A stretch of 64,000 nt of DNA from Amycolatopsis saalfeldensis (GCF_900110575.1 NZ_FOEF01000019.1:124001-188000); one strand, 5' to 3'. Counted from the first letter of the stretch, positions 51,657-60,314 are shown. The notes: a model not told the origin generated them from the sequence alone. Numbers and translations: made by a program.

Positions 51657-51698
51657 TCAGGCCTGACCTCGGCCGACGCGGGCGGCGGCGGCAAACAT
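51657..51698 (-). CDS. Possible 13-residue leader peptide
   Basis: ATG at 51698 begins MFAAAARVGRGQA and ends at TGA 51657. GAAGGA lies six bases before the ATG, as good a ribosome site as many genes here have. It is 75 bases upstream of the acetyltransferase start with a hairpin between them. No regulatory codon run is obvious, apart from four alanines and two arginines. It may also be chance. Confidence 0.4.
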   Translation of the reverse strand: MFAAAARVGRGQA

Positions 51699-51758
51699 AG
51701 GCGTTCCTTCGTCCGAAACGGGTTTGACTCGAGTCTGGCACCTGGGGCAAGCGAGTTT

Positions 51759-52415
51759 TCAGCGCCGTTCGGGATGGCCGACGCCGGCGTAGCGCGTGTC
51801 CCAGACCGAGCGCGGCACCCGCAGCCGCAGCGTCGGCGCCTCGCAGACGGTCCGCCGCACCTGCCGCGGGATCGGCGGCGGCGCCGTCGGCAGATCGAAC
51901 CGGCGCCAGCCGCGCCGGGTCAGCGCCGCGCCGATCGTGGCGCCGAGGGTGTTGAGCAGGACGTCGTCGGTGGAGCTGACGCGGCCGGAGTGGATCACGA
52001 ACTGCATGGCCTCCACCAGCACGGACGCGGTCATCGCGGTGAGCGCGAGCCGGGCGAGCGAGCGCAGCCGCCGCACCCGGATCGGGAGCAGCGCGCCCAG
52101 TGGGCACAGCATCAGGAGGTTGCCGATGACCTGCCAGAGCGAGCCGTCGTCGGACAGCGCGTCGGACAGGTCGGCGCCGGGGATCAGGTCGAGGGTGCTC
52201 GTGTCGGCGTCGCCGACGGGCATCAGCACCAGGAAGCCCACCAGCACGCCGAGGGTCACGATGGAGACGTCGACGGCGGCGGTCTGGGAGGCGTGGCGGA
52301 TGCCGGTTCTTCGCCGCCTCCTCGCCGTGAGCAGTGGCCAGCTGATCAGCGCGTAGGGCAGCGCGATGGCCGTCAACGGGATCATCCCCCAGAAAGCGCG
52401 CAGCAGAGCACCCAT
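51759..52415 (-). CDS. VanZ-family membrane protein
   Basis: A 218-residue protein with four or five membrane segments (MIPLTAIALPYALISWPLL, VSIVTLGVLVGFLVLMPVG, IGNLLMLCPLGALLPIRV, LALTAMTASVLVEAMQFVI). The segment GNLLMLCPLGALLP followed by E-x-x-Q near residue 140 is the VanZ pattern. The family name comes from a teicoplanin-resistance gene, but most members have no known role in resistance. A basic C-terminal tail of about 50 residues follows. The 258 bases upstream, 52416..52673, hold no gene or clear signal. Confidence 0.82.
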   Translation of the reverse strand: MGALLRAFWGMIPLTAIALPYALISWPLLTARRRRRTGIRHASQTAAVDVSIVTLGVLVGFLVLMPVGDADTSTLDLIPGADLSDALSDDGSLWQVIGNLLMLCPLGALLPIRVRRLRSLARLALTAMTASVLVEAMQFVIHSGRVSSTDDVLLNTLGATIGAALTRRGWRRFDLPTAPPPIPRQVRRTVCEAPTLRLRVPRSVWDTRYAGVGHPERR

Positions 52416-52673
52416 GCGCTTCCCTTCTCAGAGCCCCTCTGAACTGCTTCTTCCCGCCCTCCCAAGATCAACCTTCGCATCGCAAGATCCACTTGGCACT
52501 CCCAGTGGCCCGCACTATTCGGTGATCTTCCGGTGGCGCGAAACGGCTTCCCGTGGTTCGGTCGAGGCGCGGACCGTCCACAGTGGATGCTGTGGACAAC
52601 CCTGTGGAAGGATTTCGGGTGCTTAGGCGAAAGCCTTATTTCACAACAGAAATTAGCAAAGGCGGCCTGTGTA

Positions 52674-53570
52674 CTACTCGGCCAGCTCGCGGGCCCGTTC
52701 GATGATCGACGACAGGTGCAGGCCCCGCCGGACGTCGCACGGGTGAGTGGTGGTGCCGCTCGCGATCATCGCCGCGAAGTCGTCCAGTAGGGCGGTGTAG
52801 GACTCCCCGGCCGTGCCCGCTTTGCGTCCGAGCGTCCGGTATCCGTGCTCGCCGTACACGGCGATCTCGACCACGGTGGGCTGAACCGGCAGGTGCATTG
52901 AGAGCGTCGCGGTGCTCGTCGCGCCGCCCTCGTGGGCCAGCAGCAGCTGCCAGAGGCCGTCCTCGCCGCGGTGGGCCGCGAGCACGTCGGTGATCCGGCC
53001 GAGTGCGGCGTCGAGCAGGTCGAACGCGTGCGGGCCGATGTCCGCGAGCGCGCCGCCGGAGGCGTCCTGGCGCCAGGCCGAAGTCGCGTACCGGCCGCCG
53101 AGCAGCGCGCCCGAGAGCCAGCGGGCGCCGCCGCCGTGCCAGCCGCCGGCGCGGGTGATGCCTTCGAGCCACTCGCGGGTCTGCGTGGAGAACCGCAGGG
53201 TGAGCATGACCAGCGACGCGACGTCGTTCGCGGCGACGGCGTCGGCGAGCCGCTGCGCGCCGGCCAGGTCGGCGGCGATCGGCTTCTCCAGGATCAGGTG
53301 CTTGCCCGCTTCGGCCGCCTTGACCGCCAGCTCGGCCTGCACGGCCGGCGGGACGGCGAACGCCAGCGCGTCGACCTGCGAGAACAGCTCGTCGAGCTGA
53401 TCGGTGCCGATCGCCCCGTGGGCGTCGGCCAGCTCCTTCGCGGCGTCGGCACGACGGGCCCAGACGGCGGCGAGCGTCGTCCCGGGATGGTCGGCCAGGC
53501 CGGGCGCGTGCACCGTGGTCGCCCACGGACCGGTTCCGACGAGCCCGACGCGCAGCTGTCCGTCTCCCAC
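52674..53570 (-). CDS. Gfo/Idh/MocA-family oxidoreductase
   Basis: A 298-residue NAD(P)-dependent dehydrogenase. The Rossmann motif is VGLVGTGPWATTVHAPGL, Glu95-Lys96-Pro97 (LILEKPIA) is the hallmark of the family, and GGALADIGPHAFDLLDAALG holds the catalytic Asp and His. It would act on a sugar, inositol or related ring, or a biliverdin-like compound; nothing nearby fixes which. It starts with GTG 53570 and is divergent from the cobalamin-riboswitch operon, with only 53 bases before the riboswitch region. Confidence 0.87.
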   Translation of the reverse strand: MGDGQLRVGLVGTGPWATTVHAPGLADHPGTTLAAVWARRADAAKELADAHGAIGTDQLDELFSQVDALAFAVPPAVQAELAVKAAEAGKHLILEKPIAADLAGAQRLADAVAANDVASLVMLTLRFSTQTREWLEGITRAGGWHGGGARWLSGALLGGRYATSAWRQDASGGALADIGPHAFDLLDAALGRITDVLAAHRGEDGLWQLLLAHEGGATSTATLSMHLPVQPTVVEIAVYGEHGYRTLGRKAGTAGESYTALLDDFAAMIASGTTTHPCDVRRGLHLSSIIERARELAE

Positions 53571-53622
53571 GCCCGGAAGTGTAGGTGTGTCCGGTCTCGC
53601 TTCCTGCGGGTCCCTCCCGTGG

Positions 53623-53735
53623 GTTAACGTCGGTGGCTTCTACACCACGAACGGGGGAAGCCGGTGCGAGTCCGGCGCTGACCCGCAACCGTGATCGGCC
53701 TGGTCAAGGCCGTGAGCCGGATCGCCCGCCGTGGT
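53623..53735 (+). promoter_or_regulatory. Cobalamin riboswitch
   Basis: The leader contains the conserved core GGGGAAGCCGGTGCGAGTCC, continuing into GGCGCTGACCCGCAACCGT (together about 53654 to 53692), and the 3' B12-box AGCCGGATCGCCCGCC (53715..53730). These are the adenosylcobalamin-binding elements of the AdoCbl/B12 class. It sits directly upstream of the exported protein and ECF transporter genes, with the start codon about 30 bases later, so it should lower their translation when cobalamin is plentiful. Outer ends are approximate. Confidence 0.93.
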
Positions 53736-53762
53736 CCGACTCGATGCGAGGTTCATCAACCG

Positions 53763-54422
53763 ATGTCTGTTCCTTCGCTCGCCTGGGGGCGAGTCCTCTC
53801 CGCGTGTGCGCTGCTCTTCACCGCCGGCCTGGCCGGGGCCGGTCCGGCCGCCGCGACCGTGCCCGGGAAGGGCACCGCGGGTTATTGCCCGGACGCCACC
53901 GGGGTCACCGTGATCGTCGACTACCAGGACCTCGGCGGTGACACGCTCATCCGCTGCGCGCCCGGACCGCAGGAGAACGGCGTCACGACCATGCAGAACG
54001 CGGGCCTGGACCTGGCCGGCGCCGGCAAGTACGGCCTGGCCCTGATCTGCAGGATCGAGGGCAAGCCGGCCGACCAGTCGTGCACCGGGATGCCGCCGGA
54101 GAGCGCGTCGTGGAGCTTCTGGACCGCCACGAACGGCGGCAAGTGGGAGTCGAGCCAGGTCGGCGTGCAGGGCTGGAAGCCGCCGGCGGGCAGTTTCGAG
54201 GGCTGGTCGTTCGCCCGCAACAAGGCCTTCGCGGACTACCCGCCGCCGCGGACCGCGCCCGTCCGGCAGGCGAACGCGCCGGCTCAGGCGCCGGCTGGTC
54301 AGTCCACCTCGGACAGTGGTTTCCCGTGGGGGCTGGTGATCGGCATCGTGGTGATCGTGCTGATCGCGGCCGCCGGGGTGGTGACGGGGCTGCGGCGCAG
54401 GCGTGGTGCGGACCGCTCGTGA
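53763..54422 (+). CDS. Exported, membrane-anchored transcobalamin-like (DUF4430-like) protein
   Basis: A 219-residue surface protein. It has a signal peptide (VLSACALLFTAGLAGAG, then PAAA), a beta-domain of about 150 residues and a C-terminal anchor (WGLVIGIVVIVLIAAAGVV followed by RRRRG). The domain reads GVTVIVDYQDLGGDTLIRCA, GLALICRIEGKPADQSC, SWSFWTATNGGKWESSQVGV and GSFEGWSF, the plan of the DUF4430 beta-domain that caps cobalamin in transcobalamin and intrinsic factor. Four cysteines may pair. Under the cobalamin riboswitch it is likely a corrinoid-capturing lid for the transporter. ATG 53763 follows GCGAGG. Confidence 0.75.
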   Translation: MSVPSLAWGRVLSACALLFTAGLAGAGPAAATVPGKGTAGYCPDATGVTVIVDYQDLGGDTLIRCAPGPQENGVTTMQNAGLDLAGAGKYGLALICRIEGKPADQSCTGMPPESASWSFWTATNGGKWESSQVGVQGWKPPAGSFEGWSFARNKAFADYPPPRTAPVRQANAPAQAPAGQSTSDSGFPWGLVIGIVVIVLIAAAGVVTGLRRRRGADRS

Positions 54423-55518
54423 GCCGCGCGGCCGGTCGCGAGCCCCGCTGACCGGTAGCCCCCGCGCGCTGCACCCCGGTGCGTGGTGGGTGTGGGCGCT
54501 CGCGCTCGCCGTCGCCGCGAGCCGCACCACGAACCCGTTGCTGCTCGGCCTGGTGATCGCGGTGGCCGGGTTCGTGGTCGCCCACCGCCGCACGGACGCG
54601 CCGTGGGCGCTGGCCTTCCGGCTGTACGCGTACATCGGCGCGGTGATCGTGGCTTCCCGCGTGCTGTTCCGGATCCTCATCGGCGGCGAGGACGGCGGGC
54701 ACGTGCTGTTCACGCTGCCGACCATCCCGCTGCCCGCGGCCGCCGCGGGGATCACGCTGCTCGGGCCGACGTCGGCGGAGGAGCTGCTGGGCGGGTTCTA
54801 CGACGGGCTGCGGCTGGCCGCGATCGTGCTCTGCGTCGGCGCCGCGAACGCGCTGGCGAACCCGAAACGCCTGCTCAAGGCCGTTCCCGGGGCGCTGTAC
54901 GAGCTGGGCACGGCGGTCACGGTCGCGCTCTCGGTGGCCCCGCAGCTGGTGGAAAGCGTGCAGCGGGTGCGGCGCGCGCGGCGGTTGCGAGCGGGACACT
55001 CGCGCGGCTTCCGCTTCGTGAAGGGGATTTTCGTGCCGGTGCTCGCCGACGCGATGGACCGCTCGCTCCTGCTCGCCGCGGCGATGGACTCGCGGGGCTA
55101 CGGGCGGCGGGGCTCCCTCGCGCCGCGGGTGCGCGTGCTGATCGCGGTGTGTGTGCTGGTCGGGATGATCGGTGTCGCCGTCGGGGTGTACGGCGTGCTC
55201 GACGGGACGTCGACCTGGCTCGGCCTGCCGATGCTGGCGGCCGGGCTGGTGGTGGCGGGGTCGGGGTTCGTGCTCGGCGGCCGTCGCGTCCGGCGCACGG
55301 CGTACCGGCCCGACCTGTGGCGGCTGCCCGAAACGCTGGTGGTCCTGTGCGGCGTCGGGGCGTGCGCGCTGCTGTTCGCGGCCGGGCCCGCCGGGCTGTA
55401 CCCGACCGGGCTGGAGTGGCCGTCGTTGCCGGTCCTGCCGGTGTTGTCCGTGCTGATCGGGGCGCTGCCGGCCTGGCTGGCGCCGCGTCCCGTGTCGTTG
55501 CTGGAGGTCGCCCGGTGA
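54403..55518 (+). CDS. ECF transporter transmembrane (T) component
   Basis: A 371-residue EcfT-type protein with six to eight membrane segments (WVWALALAVAASRTTNPLLL, LAFRLYAYIGAVIVASRVLF, VRVLIAVCVLVGMIGVAVGV). The coupling helices carry the Ala-Arg-Gly-like signatures: RRARRLRAGHSRGF and AAAMDSRGYGRRG, the latter matching the typical AMxxRGY. It links the ATPase to the substrate-binding S component. GTG 54403 overlaps the previous gene by 20 bases; GTG 54406 is equally possible. The long N-terminal segment is basic. Confidence 0.88.
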   Translation: MVRTAREPRGRSRAPLTGSPRALHPGAWWVWALALAVAASRTTNPLLLGLVIAVAGFVVAHRRTDAPWALAFRLYAYIGAVIVASRVLFRILIGGEDGGHVLFTLPTIPLPAAAAGITLLGPTSAEELLGGFYDGLRLAAIVLCVGAANALANPKRLLKAVPGALYELGTAVTVALSVAPQLVESVQRVRRARRLRAGHSRGFRFVKGIFVPVLADAMDRSLLLAAAMDSRGYGRRGSLAPRVRVLIAVCVLVGMIGVAVGVYGVLDGTSTWLGLPMLAAGLVVAGSGFVLGGRRVRRTAYRPDLWRLPETLVVLCGVGACALLFAAGPAGLYPTGLEWPSLPVLPVLSVLIGALPAWLAPRPVSLLEVAR

Positions 55519-57119
55519 TCGAGTTCTCCCACGTCGGGGTCACTTACGATGGGGCCGCGCGGCCCGTTCTGTCCGATGTGGACCTCGTGGTGGAGGAGGG
55601 CGAGCTGTGCCTCGTCGCGGGGCGGACCGGTGTCGGCAAGTCGACTTTCCTCGGCGCGATCAACGGGCTCGTCCCGCACTTCACCGGCGGCCGGCTGACC
55701 GGCCGCGTGCGGGTGGCCGGGCTGGACACCGAGACGCACCCGCCGCGTGAGCTGGCGTCCGTGGTCGGGGTGGTCGGGCAGGACCCGCTGGCCGGGTTCG
55801 TCACGGACACCGTCGAGGAGGAGCTGGCGTACGGCATGGAGCAGCTGGCCGTGGCGCCGGACGTGATGCGCAAGCGCGTCGAGGAGACCCTGGACCTGCT
55901 GGGCGTCGCGGACCTGCGGCACCGTCCACTTCGGACGCTTTCCGGCGGGCAGCAGCAACGCGTGGCGATCGGCTCCGTGCTCACGGCGCACCCGCGGGTG
56001 CTGGTGCTGGACGAGCCGACGTCCGCGCTCGACCCGACGGCGGCCGAGGAGGTGCTGGCCGCGATCACGCGGCTGGTGCACGACCTGGGGACCACGGTGG
56101 TCGTCGCGGAGCACCGGATGGAGCGCGTCGCGCAGTACGCCGACCGCGTGCTGTACCTGCCCGGCGACGGCTCGGTGGTCTCCGGCCCGCCCGCGGAGGT
56201 GTTCGCCTTCGCGGACGTCGCGCCGCCGATCGTCGAGCTGGGCCGGCTGGCTGGCTGGTCGCCGCTGCCGCTCTCGGTGCGTGACGCACGGCGGACGGCG
56301 GGCCCGTTGCGTGCCCGGCTGGCTCCGTTTTCGCGTCCTTCCGACCCGGGCTCTGCTTCCGGGGAAACGGTGGTGCGGGCTTCGGCGGTGCAGGTCCGGT
56401 ACGGCGACGTCCTGGCGGTGCGCGGAGTGGACCTGCGGCTCGGGCGGGGTGAGGTCGTGGCGCTGATGGGGCGCAACGGATCGGGGAAGTCCTCGCTGCT
56501 GTGGGCTTTGCAGGGCAGCGGCCCGCGGTCCGGCGGGACGGTCGACGTCCTGGGCGAGGACCCGGCCCGGCTGAAGCCGCGCGCGGCGCGGACGCGCGTC
56601 GGCCTCGTCCCGCAGAGCCCGGCGGACCTGCTGTACCTGGAGACGGTGGACGCCGAATGCGCCCAGGCGGACCAGGAATCGGGGACGGCGCCGGGCACGG
56701 CGCGGTCGCTGCTGGACCGGCTCGTCTCTGGCGTCGACGGCGCGCTGAACCCGCGTGACCTGTCCGAGGGCCAGCGGCTGGCGCTGGTGCTGGCGGTGCA
56801 GCTGGCGGCCGCGCCTCCGGCGTTGCTGCTCGACGAGCCCACGCGAGGCCTCGATTACCCGGCGAAGCGGCACTTCGCGTCGGTGCTCGCTTCGCTCGCT
56901 TCAGAGGGCCACGCCATTCTCCTGGCCACCCACGACGTGGAATTCGTCGCGACCGCCGCGCACCGCGTGGTGGTCATGGCCGAGGGCGAGGTCGTCGCGG
57001 ACGGCCCGACCGCGGAGGTGGTCGTGTCCTCACCGGCGTTCGCGCCCCAGGTCGCGAAGATCCTGGCCCCGGCGGAATGGCTGACGGTGGACGAGGTCGC
57101 GAAGGCGCTGGGCACATGA
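55515..57119 (+). CDS. ECF transporter ATPase, two fused ATP-binding domains
   Basis: A 534-residue protein with two complete ABC domains in one chain, doing the work of EcfA and EcfA'. Domain one: Walker A GRTGVGKST, signature LSGGQQQRVAI, Walker B VLVLDEPTSALDP, switch AEHRME. Domain two, from about residue 285: Walker A GRNGSGKSS, signature altered to LSEGQRLALV, Walker B ALLLDEPTRGLD, switch ATHDVEF. A 50-residue linker joins them. GTG 55515 overlaps the T-component stop and follows GGAGGT. Confidence 0.92.
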   Translation: MIEFSHVGVTYDGAARPVLSDVDLVVEEGELCLVAGRTGVGKSTFLGAINGLVPHFTGGRLTGRVRVAGLDTETHPPRELASVVGVVGQDPLAGFVTDTVEEELAYGMEQLAVAPDVMRKRVEETLDLLGVADLRHRPLRTLSGGQQQRVAIGSVLTAHPRVLVLDEPTSALDPTAAEEVLAAITRLVHDLGTTVVVAEHRMERVAQYADRVLYLPGDGSVVSGPPAEVFAFADVAPPIVELGRLAGWSPLPLSVRDARRTAGPLRARLAPFSRPSDPGSASGETVVRASAVQVRYGDVLAVRGVDLRLGRGEVVALMGRNGSGKSSLLWALQGSGPRSGGTVDVLGEDPARLKPRAARTRVGLVPQSPADLLYLETVDAECAQADQESGTAPGTARSLLDRLVSGVDGALNPRDLSEGQRLALVLAVQLAAAPPALLLDEPTRGLDYPAKRHFASVLASLASEGHAILLATHDVEFVATAAHRVVVMAEGEVVADGPTAEVVVSSPAFAPQVAKILAPAEWLTVDEVAKALGT

Positions 57120-57224
57120 GCGAGCCTGCGAGTGAATCATTCAGCACTGCGCCTTCGGCTCAGGCCGCACCGAGCGTCAGCGAGGTGGGCGCATGAGCGG
57201 GCGCGCGATCGAGGGCCGGGCGAG

Positions 57225-58016
57225 ATGACCGATTTCCTGCGACCCGCCATCCGGGTCCGGTGGCGGAGCGCGTTGGTGCTCGGGGTGGCGGTGGTGCTGG
57301 GGCTGCTGATGTTCTGCTGGCCCCTGTTGGTCAACACCACTCCGGGGGCCGGACACGGGGTCGACGCGCCGTTTGTCTTCATGGCCACCCTGCCCGTGCT
57401 GATCCTGATCGTGCTGGCCGAGTTGTCGAGCGGCGGGCTGGATTCGAAGGCGCTGGCGCTGCTGGGCGTGCTGTCGGCCGTCGACGCGGCGTTGCGGCCG
57501 CTCGGCGCCGGGACGGGCGGGATCGAGCTGGTGTTCTTCCTGCTCGTGCTGGCCGGACGGGTGTTCGGGCCGGGGTTCGGGTTCGTGCTGGGGGCGACGT
57601 CGTTGTTCGCCTCGGCGCTGCTCACCGGCGGGGTCGGGCCCTGGCTGCCGTTCCAGATGCTGGCGTCGTCGATGGTGGGGATGGGGGCGGGGCTGCTGCC
57701 GTCGCGGGTGAAGGGCCGTTGGGAGATCGCCATGCTCGCGGGGTACGGCGTGCTCGCGGCGTACTTCTACGGGCTGGCAATGAGCATGTTCACCTGGCCG
57801 TTCTTGGCGGGTTCGTCCGCGCTGGACTTCGTGCCCGGCGCGCCGCTGGCGGACAACCTGCACCGGTTCCTGGTCTTCACCGTCCTGACCTCGACGATCG
57901 GCTGGGACACCGGCCGCGCGCTGACCAACCTCGCCGCCATCCTGCTGCTCGGGCCCGCCATCCTGCTGGTCCTGCGCCGCGCCGCCCGGCGGGCCGCGTT
58001 CGGCCCGGCCAGCTGA
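57225..58016 (+). CDS. ECF transporter substrate-binding (S) component, predicted corrinoid-related
   Basis: A 263-residue membrane protein with six or seven segments (ALVLGVAVVLGLLMFCWPLL, FMATLPVLILIVLAELSSGG, LVFFLLVLAGRVFGPGFGF, LPFQMLASSMVGMGAGLLP). GPGFGFVLGATSLFASALLT and GVGPWLPFQMLAS are typical of ECF S-component folds. Its substrate should be cobalamin or a precursor, because the cobalamin riboswitch controls the operon; this resembles the CblS-type systems predicted in actinomycetes. ATG 57225 follows GAGGG. The 105-base gap before it contains two near-repeats of CATGAGCG and no gene. Confidence 0.82.
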   Translation: MTDFLRPAIRVRWRSALVLGVAVVLGLLMFCWPLLVNTTPGAGHGVDAPFVFMATLPVLILIVLAELSSGGLDSKALALLGVLSAVDAALRPLGAGTGGIELVFFLLVLAGRVFGPGFGFVLGATSLFASALLTGGVGPWLPFQMLASSMVGMGAGLLPSRVKGRWEIAMLAGYGVLAAYFYGLAMSMFTWPFLAGSSALDFVPGAPLADNLHRFLVFTVLTSTIGWDTGRALTNLAAILLLGPAILLVLRRAARRAAFGPAS

Positions 58017-58053
58017 GGTGTCCACCAGCCGAAGAACTATCCGGCCGTGGCCA

Positions 58054-58914
58054 TCAGGAGTACGAGTAGAACCCGCGGCCGGTCTTCTTGCCCAGCAGGC
58101 CAGCGTCCACCATGCGCAGCAGCAGCGGCGGCGACGAGTACAGCGGCTCCTTGAACTCCGCGTACATCGAGTCCGCGATGGCCTTGATGGTGTCCAGCCC
58201 GATCAGGTCGGACAGCCGCAGCGGGCCCATCGGGTGCGCGGTGCCCAGCTCCATGCCGCGGTCGATGTCCTCGGCGGAGGCGAAGCCGGATTCGATCATG
58301 CGGATCGCGGACAGCAGGTACGGCACCAGCAGCGAGTTCACGATGAACCCGGCGCGGTCCTGCGACCGGATCACGGTCTTGCTCAACGCCTTCGTGGCGT
58401 GCTCCTCGGCACGGCGCGTGGTTTCGTCGCTGGTCAGCAGCGACGGGACCAGCTCCACCAGCGGCAGCACGGGCACCGGGTTGAAGAAGTGGATGCCGAC
58501 CACCTGCTGCGGGCGAGCCGTGGCCATGCCGAGCTTCATGATCGGGATCGACGAGGTGTTGGACGCGAACAGCGCGTCCTCCCGCTCCACGATCTTGTCC
58601 AGCTGGCGGAAGACCTCGACCTTGGCCTGCTCCTGCTCGAGGATCGCCTCGATCACCAGGTCACGGTCGGCGAACTCGCCGATCTCGGTGGTGAACCGCA
58701 GCCGGCCGCGCGCCGCTTCGGCGTCCTCGGTGGACAGCTTGCCGCTTTTCACCCCGCGCTGCAGCGACTTCTCGATGCGAGCCCGGCCGGCGTCCAGCGC
58801 GGGCTGGTTCACCTCGGTGACGATCACGTCGATGCCGGACCTGGCGTGCACCTCGGCGATGCCGGACCCCATCAGGCCCGCGCCGATCACTCCGACACGC
58901 TGTACGTCGCTCAC
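58054..58914 (-). CDS. 3-Hydroxybutyryl-CoA dehydrogenase
   Basis: A 286-residue short 3-hydroxyacyl-CoA dehydrogenase. VGVIGAGLMGSGIAEVHA is the NAD-binding motif, Ser119 and His142 (VGIHFFNPVPVLPLVELV) are the catalytic serine and histidine, and RAGFIVNSLLVPYLLSAIRM with NPMGPL-like AHPMGPLRLSDLIGLD forms the C-terminal dimer domain. It interconverts acetoacetyl-CoA and 3-hydroxybutyryl-CoA, serving butyrate or PHB metabolism or beta-oxidation. It starts at GTG 58914 and ends 37 bases from the convergent ECF operon. Confidence 0.92.
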   Translation of the reverse strand: MSDVQRVGVIGAGLMGSGIAEVHARSGIDVIVTEVNQPALDAGRARIEKSLQRGVKSGKLSTEDAEAARGRLRFTTEIGEFADRDLVIEAILEQEQAKVEVFRQLDKIVEREDALFASNTSSIPIMKLGMATARPQQVVGIHFFNPVPVLPLVELVPSLLTSDETTRRAEEHATKALSKTVIRSQDRAGFIVNSLLVPYLLSAIRMIESGFASAEDIDRGMELGTAHPMGPLRLSDLIGLDTIKAIADSMYAEFKEPLYSSPPLLLRMVDAGLLGKKTGRGFYSYS

Positions 58915-58963
58915 CGGCTCGCTCCTTCACACCTTCGTGGGCACGAAAAATTGGGCAGCACGC

Positions 58964-59013
58964 GACGCGCGAGGGTGTGCCCGGGTTCGCACCCGGAACC
59001 ACCCTCGCGCGTC
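58964..59013 (-). terminator. Terminator after the DUF3073 gene
   Basis: GACGCGCGAGGGTG (58964..58977) and CACCCTCGCGCGTC (59000..59013) pair perfectly over 14 bp, and an inner CCGGGT/ACCCGG stem adds six. On the minus strand a CCCAATTTTTCG run follows shortly. It begins eight bases after the DUF3073 stop. Confidence 0.88.
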
Positions 59014-59021
59014 ACGCCTGC

Positions 59022-59210
59022 TCAACGACGGTATTCGTCGTACCCGTCGTCGTACGGGTCTTCGTACCCATTGTTGTCGTCCTCGGGGCTGTTTTCCGAG
59101 GAACTACTCGACAGCTCGCGCTGCAAAGCATCGAAATCGGTTTCGTGAGAGCTGTACTTGAGCTCGCGCGCCACCTTCGTCTGCTTGGCCTTAGCCCGGC
59201 CGCGCCCCAT
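59022..59210 (-). CDS. DUF3073 protein
   Basis: A 62-residue actinobacterial protein. MGRGRAKAKQTKVARELKYS is the nearly invariant N terminus of DUF3073, followed by a helix (DFDALQRELSSS) and a long acidic, Tyr-rich tail (YEDPYDDGYDEYRR). The family is small, soluble and of unknown function; the basic head and acidic tail suggest nucleic-acid or ribosome contact. It is followed by a strong terminator and seems monocistronic. Confidence 0.93.
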   Translation of the reverse strand: MGRGRAKAKQTKVARELKYSSHETDFDALQRELSSSSSENSPEDDNNGYEDPYDDGYDEYRR

Positions 59211-59417
59211 GGCTCGACCCCCTCGCACAGGGGCGGGGCGGCCGGGGGAATCGGCGGCCCCGCATCGTCTCGACAGTTCTTTCCTGGTCACACCGTACCG
59301 TGTCCAGGGGGGTGGATGCGACGTGGCACGGTGTGCCGGTCGCGACAGTGTCCGCCGGACGCCGGTTACCGGCCTGTCGGTGGGGATCGGCGCAGGTGGG
59401 CGTGCCACGATGCACTG

Positions 59418-60314
59418 GTGCTCCGTCCCTTCGCCGCCTATCTCCGGGTGTACGAACCCCTGCTCGCCTTGGGTGACCCGCCGGACGAGCGGCTGCGCGA
59501 AGCCGTGGCCGCGGCGAAGCTGCGCCGTGCCGCCATCGGCGAACGAGAGCAGTACATGTGGCTCAAGTCACAGGTTGCCGCGCCGTCCCGCTTGCTGCCC
59601 GCCGAGCTGTCCGACGGGCGTCCCTCACCCAGCCTGGTCAACGACGTGCTGGTGCTCGGCCCCGAGGAGCTGCCGTCCGGGCATCCGGTGGAGGGCCCGT
59701 TCGTCTGCCCGCTCGAGCTGCGGGCCCGCTCGGCCGCCGCGCTGGTGACGTTCCTCGGCGACGCGCACCCGGCGTTGAAGAACGCGGTGCTCGACGCCGG
59801 CGGGGTCTCCGCCGACCGCGCCCGGTCCCGCACGAAGGCCGCGATGGCCGACCTGACCACGATGGCGGCGCACACCCTGACCACGACCTGGACGGTGCCG
59901 TTGCCGTGGTTCGTCCTGGTCGACCCGGACGAGCGGCGGCTGGTACTCGGCTCCGGCCCGGACGACCCGACGCGCGAGCTGTCCTGGCGCGTGTCGATGT
60001 CCGACGCGCTGGAGCGCGCGGGCGAGGCGAGTGAGCTGATCGAGGCCGCGTTCGGCGAGTCCGGTCCCGCGCGGGTGCTTTCGCAGACCCGGCAGTGGCT
60101 GGAGAGCTTCAACCCGTCTTCGGTCGTCGAACTCGACTACGGCGGCCTCGTCCAGCTGTTCGCCGATTCGATCCTCGACTCCGACACCACGGCCGAAGAG
60201 GTGCACGACATCCTGGACGCCCTGCGCACCGGCAACGTCGAGGAGCTGGCCGAGCTGTTCTCGGAGCTGCGCGAGTTCTGGGGCGATCTGGCGGCTAGGG
60301 AGCACTCCAACTGA
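59418..60314 (+). CDS. Conserved actinobacterial hypothetical protein
   Basis: A 298-residue soluble protein, mostly helical, with no family I can name. Recognisable stretches are an N-terminal LRPFAAYLRVYEPLLALGDP, PFVCPLELRARSAAALVTFL, TTWTVPLPWFVLVDPDERRL and a very acidic C-terminal part (DSILDSDTTAEEVHDILDAL). GTG 59418 is chosen because upstream extension reads through the promoter region of the DUF3073 gene. It has no ribosome site. The last 20 bases overlap the end of the convergent asparaginase gene. Confidence 0.75.
   Translation: MLRPFAAYLRVYEPLLALGDPPDERLREAVAAAKLRRAAIGEREQYMWLKSQVAAPSRLLPAELSDGRPSPSLVNDVLVLGPEELPSGHPVEGPFVCPLELRARSAAALVTFLGDAHPALKNAVLDAGGVSADRARSRTKAAMADLTTMAAHTLTTTWTVPLPWFVLVDPDERRLVLGSGPDDPTRELSWRVSMSDALERAGEASELIEAAFGESGPARVLSQTRQWLESFNPSSVVELDYGGLVQLFADSILDSDTTAEEVHDILDALRTGNVEELAELFSELREFWGDLAAREHSN

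Noticed and set aside
51759..52415. Glycopeptide resistance determinant (VanZ)
   Set aside because: Only the widespread VanZ membrane fold is present; no vanHAX or vanRS genes are nearby, so resistance cannot be inferred.
58964..59013. tRNA-like T-arm (GGGTTCGCACCC)
   Set aside because: No acceptor, D-arm or anticodon arm can be built; the sequence is part of a long terminator stem.
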